From: Clostridia bacterium | GTDB taxonomy: Bacteria > Bacillota > Clostridia > Christensenellales > Aristaeellaceae | NCBI GenBank assembly: GCA_017547285.1 | Contig: JAFYQB010000140.1 | Coordinates: 1 to 33,654, forward strand | Direction of reading: 5' to 3' | DNA: 33,654 nucleotides | Shown: positions 16,643-26,044 of the stretch, piece after piece | Layout of the letters: every line of letters begins with the position of its first letter | Position numbering within the stretch: the stretch's first letter is position 1 | Notes under the pieces: generated by a model | What the model was told of the DNA's origin: nothing | Seen by the model: the letters and a program-made list of their open reading frames with translations, nothing else | Database searches by the model: none | Translations under genes and position numbers: made by a program

Positions 16643-17377
16643 TTATATATGCTTCACGTAGGTATACAGCGTATCCGTAATGGAAGCGCCGGCGTTCACA
16701 TACACGCTGAGCACCTTGGTATTGTTGGATACGATGGTGCTGGTCAGACGCTTGCAATCATGGGTGAAGCAGGTATCCAGCGTCTTCTTGTGCAGAAGCG
16801 CGCCCAGCCCACGGTCGTTCTGTTCGTCGTACATGCCCATCAGCACGGGATCGACGGTGTTGGCGTCCTTGCGGCAGATCACGAAAAAACCGATCGGGCG
16901 GTCGCCCTTGAGCACTTCATAAAGGAATCCGCCTTTTTCGATCAGGCTGCGAAGCCAGTTGGCATAGCGGTTGCCGCCTTTGAGCACGCCGAACGCCGGA
17001 TCGAGGCTTACGCGGTCGCTGACGAAAATCCCCTTGCGGATGATATCGCAAATACGATCCAGTTCCGCTTTCTCCGTATGGTGAACCACCGTCAGTCCCC
17101 GGTCAAAGCGGGCGATGGTTTCCGGCATGTGGTATTCATCGCGGCGGACAGCCACGTGGAATACCTGTTCTACAAAGGTGTAACCCATTTGCGGAATGCC
17201 GAAAATCAGCTGCGGACAGTTGGGCGGCGTTTTGACCACAATGTACTCCGCGCCCTCAGCGATGATCCGCTTTTCCTCTTCGGCAAGCATTTCGGGCGTA
17301 TCCCCTGCATCCAGCAGGATTTCCCATGCATCGGCGCCGATGTTCTCAAGCTCCCAGACGGCGTGAATGGTCTTCAA
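16643..17377 (-). CDS. GNAT-family acyltransferase (WecD/FdtC-like)
   Basis: 244 residues. The C-terminal half has the GNAT acetyl-CoA loop (NDRGLGALL, about 187-195), and the ending (VSNNTKVLSVYVNAG, TLYTYVKH) resembles enzymes that N-acylate amino sugars such as WecD or FdtC. The N-terminal 100 residues form a second, GNAT-like region. The only start with a good ribosome site is TTG at 17377 (GGAGG nine bases upstream), which lies inside the end of the glycosyltransferase gene (32-bp overlap). Likely acylates an amino group on the product of this cluster; the donor acyl group is unknown. Confidence 0.75.
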   Translation of the reverse strand: MKTIHAVWELENIGADAWEILLDAGDTPEMLAEEEKRIIAEGAEYIVVKTPPNCPQLIFGIPQMGYTFVEQVFHVAVRRDEYHMPETIARFDRGLTVVHHTEKAELDRICDIIRKGIFVSDRVSLDPAFGVLKGGNRYANWLRSLIEKGGFLYEVLKGDRPIGFFVICRKDANTVDPVLMGMYDEQNDRGLGALLHKKTLDTCFTHDCKRLTSTIVSNNTKVLSVYVNAGASITDTLYTYVKHI

Positions 17378-18335
17378 GGGCTTCGCCCTCCTTTTTGGAT
17401 TCCGTGCGCGTAACGCTGCGCACCACAAACTGCGGATAACGGTTGATGCTCAGATAAATGCGGCCGATGTATTCGCCGATGACGCCCATAAGCATAATGA
17501 TCACGCCGCCCAGAAGCAGCATAACGGAAATCGTGCAGGCCCAGCCGGCCTGCATGGACGGGTTGAACAGCTTGCGCAGAATGGTGACCAGCGCAAAGAT
17601 GAAACCGACAGCCGCCGTCAGCCAGCCCACATAGCTTGCAAAGCGCAAAGGCTTGATGGAAAAGGCGGTAACGCCGTTGATCCACAACGCAATCAGCCTT
17701 TTCAGGTTGTAGCCGCTTTCACCTTCCATACGGTCACGGTGATTGATTGCCACATTGCAGTAGCGGCTCACGCTCTGGAACAAAAGGCCGGTCACATACG
17801 GGAAAGGATTGGGATACTGCAGAGCCGTATCCACCACAAAGCGCTGACAGGCATAGTAGCTGTTGGCGGTCAGTTCCTTGGGCTGATTGTAGAAATAGTG
17901 ATTGCAGAAGGTATTGAACCTGCTGCCCAGATTGCGGAACCAGTTCTGATGACGCTCCGGATACTCGGCAAACACCAGATCATAGCCCTCCGCCACCTTG
18001 TCAATCAGCTTGAAGCATTCATTGGCCGGGGTCTGGCCGTCGTCATCCAGACAGATCACGATGTCGCCGCGCACATGGTTGAAACCAGCCATCAGCGCGC
18101 TGTGCTGGCCAAAGTTGCGGCTGAGATCCACAAAAACGATGGAAGGATATTCCCTGCACAGATCCCGGATCACTTCCGCTACATTGTCCGGGCTGCCGTC
18201 GTTGACCAGAATAATCTCGTGATCGTATTCGTCCGCACGGGCGTTCACGGTCTCCGTCAGTTCTTTCACCACAGCGCCGATGGTTTTGGCGGAACGGTAG
18301 CAGGGAATCACAAAAGAAAGAAGTTTCTTGGCCAT
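17346..18335 (-). CDS. Family 2 glycosyltransferase, ArnC/GtrB/DPM1-like
   Basis: 329 residues: a GT-A domain with NDGS (45-48) and metal-binding DDD (97-99), then two C-terminal membrane helices (about 235-262 and 270-298) and a short cytoplasmic tail. This is the plan of enzymes that put a sugar on undecaprenyl phosphate at the inner membrane face. The ATG at 18335 has GAGG six bases upstream. It starts 14 bp after the LuxC-like gene and overlaps the GNAT gene. Donor sugar unknown. Confidence 0.88.
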   Translation of the reverse strand: MAKKLLSFVIPCYRSAKTIGAVVKELTETVNARADEYDHEIILVNDGSPDNVAEVIRDLCREYPSIVFVDLSRNFGQHSALMAGFNHVRGDIVICLDDDGQTPANECFKLIDKVAEGYDLVFAEYPERHQNWFRNLGSRFNTFCNHYFYNQPKELTANSYYACQRFVVDTALQYPNPFPYVTGLLFQSVSRYCNVAINHRDRMEGESGYNLKRLIALWINGVTAFSIKPLRFASYVGWLTAAVGFIFALVTILRKLFNPSMQAGWACTISVMLLLGGVIIMLMGVIGEYIGRIYLSINRYPQFVVRSVTRTESKKEGEALEDHSRRLGA

Positions 18336-18349
18336 AAGGCACCTCGCAA

Positions 18350-19546
18350 TCAAAGAACAGAAATACGTCTGCTCAGCGTGCGGATCAGATCAAATCCATC
18401 CCACGTGAGCGCAAAATCCATGGTGTGACCAACCGGGGCAATGCGGTCAATGCCGCGCAGACCGTTTTCCGTCACAAAGCGGCAAAGCCGGTCTTTCTCC
18501 GCACCGATATAGGAAAGCGTCTGATACTTGCGTTTGACCACCGGGGCCAGCGCATCCAGCGCTTTATCGGCATATTCGATGAAGAAGCCGCCTGCACAGC
18601 GGTGTTCGTCAATGTCTGCGGTCAGCGCATCCACCTGCACGCGAACGATGGTGTTATCCGGCATGGCATGCACCTTTGCGCCGGACAGGCCTATGGCCGC
18701 GCGGTATGCGGCGGTCAGCTTGTCCACAGCCACCACCGGCTCCACCGGATAGCGGGGCTGCACATATGCCTGCACTGCATTCCAGAAACGCCCCTGCGCT
18801 GCTTTTACCGTTTCGCCTTCGCCCAGCCAGTAAATCAGCCGGGGAGAGGTACAGGCATTCTGGTCGGTCAGATAGGTATCATTATAGAATCCCTGCGCCG
18901 TTTGAGCAAGCTGCTTGTCATCCATGCCCAGAATGGCTTCGGGTGCGATCACAAGCAGACTGTAACGGTCGGGGAAGGTTACCTCTACGCCATGCGGCGG
19001 CATGGCGGCAGCGCGCACGCGGCGCACGGTTTCGTCGCCGCCCCAGATGATGCGGGCGTCACACATGGCGGAGTATTCCTCCGTCACATCCTGACGTTCA
19101 CGGGCATAGATGACCACATTTACATAATCCGCCATGGCGGCATGCTCGCCCTGAAACAGCGCCTCCATCGCGCTGCAGACGATGCGCGTCTGCACAAAAT
19201 CCTGACTGGACGCCTTGACAATGCAGGCATTGCCGGCAAGCAGCGCGGCAGCCAGAGAATAGGCAAAGTTAATGGGCACATTACTGGGGGCAATGTGGAA
19301 GGTGAGGCCGCGTCCAAGGCGGTCATCCACCTGTCCGGCATACGCTGCCCGGAGCGTTTCCAGATTGGCACGGCGGCAGAAAAATGCAAACGTCACCACA
19401 TCCGGATAGGCTTTGGCCTGTTTGTCCTTGAGAAGCGCAGAGCCCAGATCGCTCAGGAAAGCCATCACAGGCTCGGCAAAGGGCTGCAGCGGACGGGCTT
19501 GGGCGCAGTCGCCGCCGCACAAAAGCTGAACATCACTTCTGCTCAT
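18350..19546 (-). CDS. LuxC-like acyl-CoA/acyl-protein reductase
   Basis: 398 residues of the LuxC family (aldehyde-dehydrogenase fold), which reduces an enzyme-bound acyl group to an aldehyde with NADPH. Visible are FHIAPSNVP with the following alanine-rich stretch near the nucleotide site and DQNACTSPR, whose Cys232 fits the acyl-accepting cysteine of LuxC. The ATG at 19546 lies inside the end of the LuxE-like gene (14-bp overlap); its ribosome site is weak, so coupled translation is likely. No luciferase genes are present, so light production is not its role. The aldehyde product may be used for surface glycan or lipid chemistry. Confidence 0.85.
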   Translation of the reverse strand: MSRSDVQLLCGGDCAQARPLQPFAEPVMAFLSDLGSALLKDKQAKAYPDVVTFAFFCRRANLETLRAAYAGQVDDRLGRGLTFHIAPSNVPINFAYSLAAALLAGNACIVKASSQDFVQTRIVCSAMEALFQGEHAAMADYVNVVIYARERQDVTEEYSAMCDARIIWGGDETVRRVRAAAMPPHGVEVTFPDRYSLLVIAPEAILGMDDKQLAQTAQGFYNDTYLTDQNACTSPRLIYWLGEGETVKAAQGRFWNAVQAYVQPRYPVEPVVAVDKLTAAYRAAIGLSGAKVHAMPDNTIVRVQVDALTADIDEHRCAGGFFIEYADKALDALAPVVKRKYQTLSYIGAEKDRLCRFVTENGLRGIDRIAPVGHTMDFALTWDGFDLIRTLSRRISVL

Positions 19547-20612
19547 AGGTATCGCTGCACCCCCTGACCTCCGCGCGCCTGATGCGCCCAATGATTTCAA
19601 AATACTTGCCTTTTCGGCCGCAGGGACAGTCATCCTCGCCAAGGATGCGTCCTTCATCCTCCGTCAGCAGCATATGGCCGGGATAGCTGTGCGGCAAAAG
19701 GCTGCTGACCTGAATCAGACCCAGCGCTCCTTTTTCTGCCACACCAAAATCGGACGGACGGCGGATGGTGATATCGGACCATACAGGCGCATGCAGATGG
19801 CCGCATTCGCATTCCATGTAGATGGTACCGGTCTGCTCCACCATGCCGTAATAATCGTGCACGCGGGTCAGGCCGCAGGTTTCATGAAGCGCCTGCCTGA
19901 ACTGTGCGGTGGTGATGTGCTGGTCGGCCAGCTTCTTCCAGCCGCCGCCGTGGATCAGCACGCCGCGGCTCAGATCCGGCCTGTAGCCGCTCTTGCGAAG
20001 CTCTGCGCAGAAGTGCTGCCAGATCATAAACGTAAAGCCGAACAGGAAGATATCCTCCCCTTCGTGCTTTTTGAGGAAGGCTTTCAGCCCTTCCACGTCC
20101 AGCTGCATGTTTTCATCCAGCGCATAGATCTTATCGCGCCCGAACATGCTGAAGCCCAGAATGCCCGCGCCGCGCGCCGAAAACATGGCGCGGTTTTTGA
20201 TGATGGCACTGGTATCCAGAATGATCATGGGAAGCCGCTGCTTGCCAAGGAATTCGCCTACGATCCGGCTCAGCACCTTGCTTTGCAGCGTGGACGTTTC
20301 ACGGTCCAGATAGATGCGGCTCACCTGCTGCCCGGTGGTGCCGGAGGAAGTCATGGTTTTATGCAGTTCCTCATCCGGTACGCTTTTGAGCGAAAATTCC
20401 TTGAACAGGCGCACAGGAAGGAAAGGCAGTTCCTCAAAGCGCTGAACGCGATCCACATCCACGCCGCTGGCCGCGAGCATTTTATGATACTCGGGGCAGC
20501 GCGCGGCATGATGACGCGTCAGTTCGCACAGTTCGCGGGTCAGAAAGGCATGTTTCTCTTCATGCGCCCATTCATAGGCAGACAGAGCAGGCAGCTCGTT
20601 TACATCAAACAT
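19533..20612 (-). CDS. LuxE-like acyl-protein synthetase
   Basis: 359 residues. LuxE proteins adenylate an acyl group, take it on a C-terminal cysteine and pass it to LuxC. Seen here: SSGTTGQ (89-95), YYGMVEQTG (254-262), and Cys352 eight residues from the end in RGCSD, matching the place of the acylated cysteine in LuxE. Cys268, Cys270, Cys329 and Cys331 could form a zinc site. The ATG at 20612 has GGAG seven bases upstream and overlaps the ligase gene by 8 bp; a longer ORF to 20699 was rejected. Confidence 0.87.
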   Translation of the reverse strand: MFDVNELPALSAYEWAHEEKHAFLTRELCELTRHHAARCPEYHKMLAASGVDVDRVQRFEELPFLPVRLFKEFSLKSVPDEELHKTMTSSGTTGQQVSRIYLDRETSTLQSKVLSRIVGEFLGKQRLPMIILDTSAIIKNRAMFSARGAGILGFSMFGRDKIYALDENMQLDVEGLKAFLKKHEGEDIFLFGFTFMIWQHFCAELRKSGYRPDLSRGVLIHGGGWKKLADQHITTAQFRQALHETCGLTRVHDYYGMVEQTGTIYMECECGHLHAPVWSDITIRRPSDFGVAEKGALGLIQVSSLLPHSYPGHMLLTEDEGRILGEDDCPCGRKGKYFEIIGRIRRAEVRGCSDTYEQK

Positions 20613-22011
20613 TGTACTTCTCCAGTTCGCGATACAGGGTTTTGCCGGAATCGTTCTTGGGAATGGCTTCCAGATGCATGGTGTGGAAACCGCTGGCATT
20701 CAGACCGGTCTTTTCGCTCAGGAAGGCGCGCATTTCAGGCAGGCGGCTTTCCACGGTGGAAAAGATCATCATATGGTCGTCGCGGCCCGCGCAGGCGCAC
20801 TCGCAGTCCGGGAATGCGGCCTTGAGCATGCGCTCGGTCTCATCCAGATTGACGCGGTTGCCGTACATTTTCAGGAAACGTTTTTTGCGGCCAACGATCC
20901 TGTAGTAGCCGTCCTCGTCGCGCTGCGCCATATCGCCGGTTTCCAGCACACCTCCGCGCTCGTCGCCCCGCACAAGGTCTGCGCCGCTTTCTGCATAGCC
21001 GAGGGTCACGTTATCGCCGTAATAGCGCAGTTCGCCGGTCACATTGCTTTCAGTAATGATCCCGCCGTTCACGTCGATCAGTTCAAATCGTCCGCCGGGA
21101 ATAGCCACACCCATGCAGCCCACCTTTTCCAGGCTCTTTTCCCAGGGCAGATAGGCCATGCGCGCCGTCGCCTCGCACTGGCCGTACATCACAATAAACT
21201 GCTTTCCGTTGTTCTGACACCATTCCACAAACTTCTGGTGAAGTTCCGGCAGCAGTTTGCCGCCGGCTTGCGTCATGGTGCGAAGCGTGGGCAGATCCAT
21301 ACGCAGGAAACGCATGCGATCCAGCATTTCGTAGGTATACGGCACGCCGCCAAAGCTGGTGGCGCCCTCTGCGCGGAAGAACTGCCAGAACTCACGCTGG
21401 GCGATGCCCTTGTCGGTGAGCAGAACGGTCGCGCCTACATCCAGATGGCTGTTGATAATGCTCAGGCCATAGGTATAGTTCATGGGCAGCGTGGTGATGG
21501 GCTTTTCCGTTTCATCCAGGCGCAGATATTCCACAATGCTGGAGGTATTGGCGCGGATATTGGCATAGCTCTGGCGCACAAACTTGGGACTGCCGGTGGA
21601 GCCGCTGGTGGTCAGCAGCAGCGCAAGATCCGGATAAAGCTGTGTCTCAAAGCCAAAGGGCGTTTTAAGCAGGCGATAGCCAAATCGCTCATACACGCTT
21701 TCGCAGTCTTCCCAGCCAAAGCCTTCAGGCGCCCACAGAAAAGCCGGATGATACGTTTCATACAGAGCGGCAAACAGCTCATGATCGATGGCGGCATTCA
21801 GCAGCGCGGGCACGATGCCGTTTTCAATAAAGGCGGTATAGCCCACCACACTGCCGATGGTGTTCTGGCAAAGGTTGAAAGTCAGGCAGCGTCCGCCTGC
21901 CGCTTTGCACAAGGCTTCGCCTTCTGCTTTCAGCTGGCTGTAGGTGAGTGTCTGGCCGTATTCATCTTTCAGGGCGACCGCGTCGCCGAAACGGTCAAAT
22001 CTCCACATCAT
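20605..22011 (-). CDS. AMP-forming acyl ligase (ANL superfamily)
   Basis: 468 residues with the ANL motifs in order: P-loop TTSGSTGSPK (134-143), YGQCEAT (276-282), TGD (358-360), the hinge GRKKRF and, near the end, PKNDSGK with the catalytic Lys457. Such enzymes adenylate a carboxylic acid and load it on CoA or a carrier protein. The gene overlaps the ACP gene by 17 bp, so the ACP is the probable acceptor, as with DltA and DltC. Tandem ATG codons at 22011 and 22008 are both possible starts, with GGAG 13-16 bases away. The acid cannot be told from sequence. Confidence 0.88.
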   Translation of the reverse strand: MMWRFDRFGDAVALKDEYGQTLTYSQLKAEGEALCKAAGGRCLTFNLCQNTIGSVVGYTAFIENGIVPALLNAAIDHELFAALYETYHPAFLWAPEGFGWEDCESVYERFGYRLLKTPFGFETQLYPDLALLLTTSGSTGSPKFVRQSYANIRANTSSIVEYLRLDETEKPITTLPMNYTYGLSIINSHLDVGATVLLTDKGIAQREFWQFFRAEGATSFGGVPYTYEMLDRMRFLRMDLPTLRTMTQAGGKLLPELHQKFVEWCQNNGKQFIVMYGQCEATARMAYLPWEKSLEKVGCMGVAIPGGRFELIDVNGGIITESNVTGELRYYGDNVTLGYAESGADLVRGDERGGVLETGDMAQRDEDGYYRIVGRKKRFLKMYGNRVNLDETERMLKAAFPDCECACAGRDDHMMIFSTVESRLPEMRAFLSEKTGLNASGFHTMHLEAIPKNDSGKTLYRELEKYNV

Positions 22012-22231
22012 ACTTGGCCAGGATCTCCTTTCCCTTTTCAAAAGAGCTCAGGTCAATGATATCGTCCATATCCACCATGATGTCAAACGCGTCTTCCAGC
22101 GCGGCGATCAGGCTCATGTGACCCACGCTGTCCCACTGGTCGCTCTCGCCGTACTTGAGGGCGGGCACATCCTCCGCAGCAACTTCCAGAGACTCCACGA
22201 AGGCGTTGATATACTTTTCCAGATTGGTCAT
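21995..22231 (-). CDS. Acyl carrier protein
   Basis: 78 acidic residues with a DSVG motif; Ser35 should carry the 4'-phosphopantetheine arm. The rest fits the four-helix ACP fold (LIAALEDAFDI, then DDIIDLSSFEKGKEIL). The ATG at 22231 has AAGGAG ten bases upstream; the longer ORF to 22288 overlaps the dehydrogenase gene. Its place between a dehydrogenase and a ligase in a glycosylation locus argues for a dedicated carrier rather than the housekeeping fatty-acid ACP. Confidence 0.92.
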   Translation of the reverse strand: MTNLEKYINAFVESLEVAAEDVPALKYGESDQWDSVGHMSLIAALEDAFDIMVDMDDIIDLSSFEKGKEILAKYDVEI

Positions 22232-22257
22232 AACAAATCGCTCCTTACAATCCTCTT

Positions 22258-23004
22258 TTATGAAAGAATTCCGCCGTCCGCACGCCATACCTGACCGGTT
22301 ACGTACGAGGCCATATCGCTGGCCATGAAGGCCGCCACATTGGCGATCTCCTCCGGCCTTGCCTTGCGCTTCATCAGGATCTTTTCCGTCTGCTCCTGAA
22401 CCACTTTTTCGCTCAGGCCGCTCACCAGATCGGTATCGGTAAAGCCGGGTGCCAGCGCGTTCACACGGATGCCCACGCTGATCAGCTCGCGCGCCATTTT
22501 TTTGGTCGCGGCGATCACTGCGGCCTTGGAAGCGGAGTAGTCCAGACGGCTGTCGCCGTCAATGCCTGCGATCGAAGCGATATTCACCACCGCGCCCTGC
22601 CTGTTTCGGGCCATCAGGCGGGTCGCCAGGCGGCTGACTTCGATCATGGCAAAAAAGTTGACGTCGAAAATGCGGTGCATTTCCTGTTCGCTGGTCATCT
22701 GGAACATGCGGTCCTCGCCCATGATGCCGGCGTTGTTCACCAGCACATGCAGAGGCTGCTTGTCCGCCATCACCTGCCTGAACGCTTCCTTGATAGCGGC
22801 GGTATCCGCCAGTTCGCAGTATACAGGCTTGATCCAGACGCCGTACTTCTGCGCCGTTTCCGCGCAGCGGGCTTCAAAAGCTTCATCCGGCTTACGGGCA
22901 AACGCCCATACATTCGCGCCCTCGCGGGCAAACACTTCCACCATTGCCGCGCCGATTCCGCGCGCCGCGCCGGTGATCAGCGCATTCTTTCCCAGCAAAA
23001 GCAC
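22258..23004 (-). CDS. Short-chain dehydrogenase, FabG-like
   Basis: 248 residues of a classical SDR: TGAARGIG cofactor loop (11-18), NNAG (90-93), and catalytic Ser144, Tyr156, Lys160 (YSASK). Closest in style to 3-oxoacyl-ACP reductases, so it may reduce a keto group on an ACP-bound acyl chain, but it could act on a sugar. The start is GTG at 23004 with GGGGGA seven bases upstream. It lies 3 bp after a DUF6056-like gene and 26 bp before the ACP gene. Confidence 0.9.
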   Translation of the reverse strand: MLLLGKNALITGAARGIGAAMVEVFAREGANVWAFARKPDEAFEARCAETAQKYGVWIKPVYCELADTAAIKEAFRQVMADKQPLHVLVNNAGIMGEDRMFQMTSEQEMHRIFDVNFFAMIEVSRLATRLMARNRQGAVVNIASIAGIDGDSRLDYSASKAAVIAATKKMARELISVGIRVNALAPGFTDTDLVSGLSEKVVQEQTEKILMKRKARPEEIANVAAFMASDMASYVTGQVWRADGGILS

Positions 23005-23007
23005 CGG

Positions 23008-24525
23008 TTATTCCCCCTCCGCAACAGTCACGCGCTGTTTTTCGTAGTATTCGGCGTACAGGTTCAGCACATATTCAAGGTTATCGCTTTCCAGCGCATC
23101 CCCCATAAACGCTTCGGGAATATCCTCCACGGGTTCCAGCACCACTTCCGGCTGGGCAGGATCGTTGAGGGCGGCGTCGCGTTTGCTCATCGCCTCGTCA
23201 TAGGCCTTTGCATCGCCGTTGAGCAGCGAACGCAGCGCACTCAGGGACGCCATATTCTGCAGACCCTGTTCCGCTTCCTTGTCCGGGCGGTAGCTCAGGC
23301 AGCCCACAATCAGCAGCACAATCGCCGCTGCAAGCGCGCCGATACGCAGGCCGTCCTTCCGGCTGGTCCCGATGGCGGCATAAGCCGTGCGGTATTCCTT
23401 CTGCCGCGCCAGCCAGCCCATCCAGTACAGCACCAGCGCACAGCTCATGAGCACGAAGGTGTAGAAATAGGTGTTAACGGTGCGTCCGTCGCCCAGATAG
23501 TTGCCCGTGTAAATGGTGGGCGCCAGCTGGGCGCAGAACAGGCACACGCTGAGAATGGTGATCCACAGCGGATGGTTGAACCTGAACGCACAGCCATGCA
23601 GCGCCTCGCTCAGCTGCCAGGCCACCAGCGCCCAAACCACCAGCAGCGGCAGCGAGAACCAGCTGCCCATGAGCGCAAAGCCAAAATAGAACGACTGCAG
23701 GATCGCCACCGGCGCGCTTACGCCGCCCATCAGGGTAGCTGCGCGCACCGTGTTGCCCGGCGCAGCGGCGCTGAAAACAAAGCACGCCGCAAGCAGCAGC
23801 AGGCACAAAAGCGAAACGAAGCGATAACGGCGCTTTTTCCAGAATGCCCACGCTGCGATCAGCGCTTCCGCCAGCAGGGCAAACAGCACCGTGCTGTACT
23901 TTGCGCCGCCCACGATCACCGTAAGCAGTACCAGAAGCAGGCCGAAGATCAGCCTGGCCCCCTTCTTTTCAGCATGGGCAAAGCGGACCCACACGCCCAT
24001 GCGCAGAACCATAAACGACCACATCAGCGTATACGCTACGCCGCCGTTGAACCAGAAAAACGCCTCGCTCAGATCCGGCACAAATTGGATCATGACAAAC
24101 GCCACGGCGCAAAAAGCCATCCAGAACGTGCTCCGGTCGGCCTTGAGCACCCGCACCAGCATTTGCTTCAGGAAGAAATGGAGCGAGCACAAAAAGAACG
24201 AAAGCAGGATCAGCGTGGTCAGCCAGTACAGATGCTCGCCGGAAACCGCCGGCTGCAGGGCACTGATAAAGGAAGTGGCGTAGGTGCCTTCCCAGGTCTG
24301 ACGGATGCCGACCGTGTTTTGGACAGCCGCACGGACGGTTTCCAGCCAGCTCCCGCTGCTGCGCCAAGCATCATGCGTGAGAATGGAGAAACCAAAGTCA
24401 TCATAGCAGGCATGGTTGTAAAAAGACAGCGCATACAGCGGCAGCAGGCTGAACAGAAGCGCCGCCACGCACAGCCACGCCAGCGTACGGTTGGACAAAC
24501 GCTGTTTCAGAGGTGCAAGCTTCAC
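23008..24525 (-). CDS. DUF6056-like polytopic membrane protein (second copy)
   Basis: 505 residues with about ten or more hydrophobic segments and a charged C-terminal domain. After the first helix comes YDDFGFS (41-47) in an outside loop, the sort of acidic pair used by GT-C glycosyltransferases; FNGG and APGNTVRA lie further on. It is a paralogue of the gene just upstream, sharing these motifs plus VLQSFYFG and a similar tail. The start is GTG at 24525, in a GTGA overlap with the upstream stop and with AGGAGG seven bases before it. Probable sugar transferase using a polyprenyl-phosphate donor; not shown by sequence alone. Confidence 0.78.
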   Translation of the reverse strand: MKLAPLKQRLSNRTLAWLCVAALLFSLLPLYALSFYNHACYDDFGFSILTHDAWRSSGSWLETVRAAVQNTVGIRQTWEGTYATSFISALQPAVSGEHLYWLTTLILLSFFLCSLHFFLKQMLVRVLKADRSTFWMAFCAVAFVMIQFVPDLSEAFFWFNGGVAYTLMWSFMVLRMGVWVRFAHAEKKGARLIFGLLLVLLTVIVGGAKYSTVLFALLAEALIAAWAFWKKRRYRFVSLLCLLLLAACFVFSAAAPGNTVRAATLMGGVSAPVAILQSFYFGFALMGSWFSLPLLVVWALVAWQLSEALHGCAFRFNHPLWITILSVCLFCAQLAPTIYTGNYLGDGRTVNTYFYTFVLMSCALVLYWMGWLARQKEYRTAYAAIGTSRKDGLRIGALAAAIVLLIVGCLSYRPDKEAEQGLQNMASLSALRSLLNGDAKAYDEAMSKRDAALNDPAQPEVVLEPVEDIPEAFMGDALESDNLEYVLNLYAEYYEKQRVTVAEGE

Positions 24526-25994
24526 TGTACCGCCTCCTCTCCGGCAATGTGGATCTTCTCCTTGCCGTAATACAGGCACAGGGCTTCCCTTGCGTCATAC
24601 ACCGCGTCAGGACGCAGCAGATCCTCCATGAACACGCGCGGCATGGCCGTCAGCGGTTCCAGGGTGATCACGGGCTGGGTTTCATCGTTGAGCAGTTCTT
24701 CACGCACAGTCATCTCGCGGTCGTACTGTGCAGATTCCCCTTTGACCATCGAAAGCAGCGCGCTGGGGCCGGACAGGTTCTGCACGCCGTACAGCACATC
24801 GCCCGAGCGGCGGAAGGCCAGACTGCCGATGCCGAACAGGCAGACGCTTGCCATCACCAGCGCCGCGAACTGTCTGGGGGCCATGGCGGGCAGCGTGAGC
24901 CTGCGCGCGGCCGCACCGGTCAGATAGTACACATAGAGGAACCAGAAAATCACGGCGCTGATGTGATACGTGTTCACAATACGCCCGGCTCCGATGGAGG
25001 CAATGGAATACAGCGGCGGTGCAAACTGCGTGCAGTACAGGCACACGCCTGCCGCCAGCACCAGCCACGGATGCTTAAATTCAAACGTGCTTTTTCTGGC
25101 CGCGCCGTACATGGCAGGCACAAACGGCTGCGTTACAGCGATCAGCGGCAGGCGGATCGCCTCGCCCAGCTGACCGATGCCAAAATAGAACGACTGCAGC
25201 ACTGTTTTGACAGCCGAGCTCTGATACTGGATATACCCGGCGCGCACGGAGTTGCCCGGGGCTGCCATGTTATACACAAAGCAGCCTGCCATCAGCAGAT
25301 ACAGCGCAAGGAAATGCAGGCGTTTGGCATTTTTGCGCCAGAACGTCCACGCCAGTCCGGCAACGCCCGCGCAGAGCGCGAACAGACCGCCGCCGTAGCT
25401 GCCTCCGCCCAGCACCACAGCCGCCGCAGCCAGCAGAAGCGTCCAGCCATACCCGGCGCCGCCAGCTGTGTACAGACGGATGCACCATGCGGCCGCCAGC
25501 ATGAGCACCGAATAAATAAACGTGTTGCCAATGCCGCCGTTAAACCAGTAGAAAGCCTCGCCCACATCCGGCATAAACTGGATCATGACCGTCACAGCCA
25601 GGCTGGCCAGGCTGATTCTGGCCCATTTCTCCAGCTGCCTGAATGCCGTGCAGAAGAAAATCATTCCGCTCACGACCAGTGCCGTCAGAATGAACCAGTT
25701 GCCGATCCAGTACAGCTCCTCCGAGAAAAGGCCGGGCTGCAGATTGCTCAGAATGGTGCCCGTATAGTTTCCCTGCCAGTACTGTCTGGTGTGTCTGGCC
25801 GATTCCTGCGCCGCAGAAAGCACCGCCCGCAGGCTTCCGGTCTCCTTCCAGGCGTGATGGACCGTTGCCGAAAAACCGTAATCGTCGTAATAAGGGTGAT
25901 TGTCAAAGGCAATCACATACAAAGGCAGTGTACTCAGGATCAGAACAAGCACACAAACCGCTGCCAAAGCCCGATGCATCTTTTGAACCGTCAA
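24522..25994 (-). CDS. DUF6056-like polytopic membrane protein (first copy)
   Basis: About 490 residues, first gene of the surface cluster. Motifs shared with its neighbour: YDDYGFS (36-42), WFNGG, APGNSVRA, VLQSFYFG and ITLEPL near the C-terminal domain. Many membrane helices with outside loops suggest a GT-C fold. The start is uncertain: TTG at 25994 has AAGGAG about ten bases upstream, while the first ATG is at 25979. An extended -10 promoter lies at 26045-26053. The family has no established activity that I can name. Confidence 0.76.
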   Translation of the reverse strand: MTVQKMHRALAAVCVLVLILSTLPLYVIAFDNHPYYDDYGFSATVHHAWKETGSLRAVLSAAQESARHTRQYWQGNYTGTILSNLQPGLFSEELYWIGNWFILTALVVSGMIFFCTAFRQLEKWARISLASLAVTVMIQFMPDVGEAFYWFNGGIGNTFIYSVLMLAAAWCIRLYTAGGAGYGWTLLLAAAAVVLGGGSYGGGLFALCAGVAGLAWTFWRKNAKRLHFLALYLLMAGCFVYNMAAPGNSVRAGYIQYQSSAVKTVLQSFYFGIGQLGEAIRLPLIAVTQPFVPAMYGAARKSTFEFKHPWLVLAAGVCLYCTQFAPPLYSIASIGAGRIVNTYHISAVIFWFLYVYYLTGAAARRLTLPAMAPRQFAALVMASVCLFGIGSLAFRRSGDVLYGVQNLSGPSALLSMVKGESAQYDREMTVREELLNDETQPVITLEPLTAMPRVFMEDLLRPDAVYDAREALCLYYGKEKIHIAGEEAVQ

Positions 25995-26044
25995 ATCCGG
26001 CACGCTCCTTCCGTACAAAAATCAAGATAGGTTTCCAAATATAT

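Noticed and set aside
18350..20612. Bioluminescence (lux) operon
   Set aside because: LuxC- and LuxE-like genes are present but luxA, luxB and luxD are not, and the neighbours are envelope genes.
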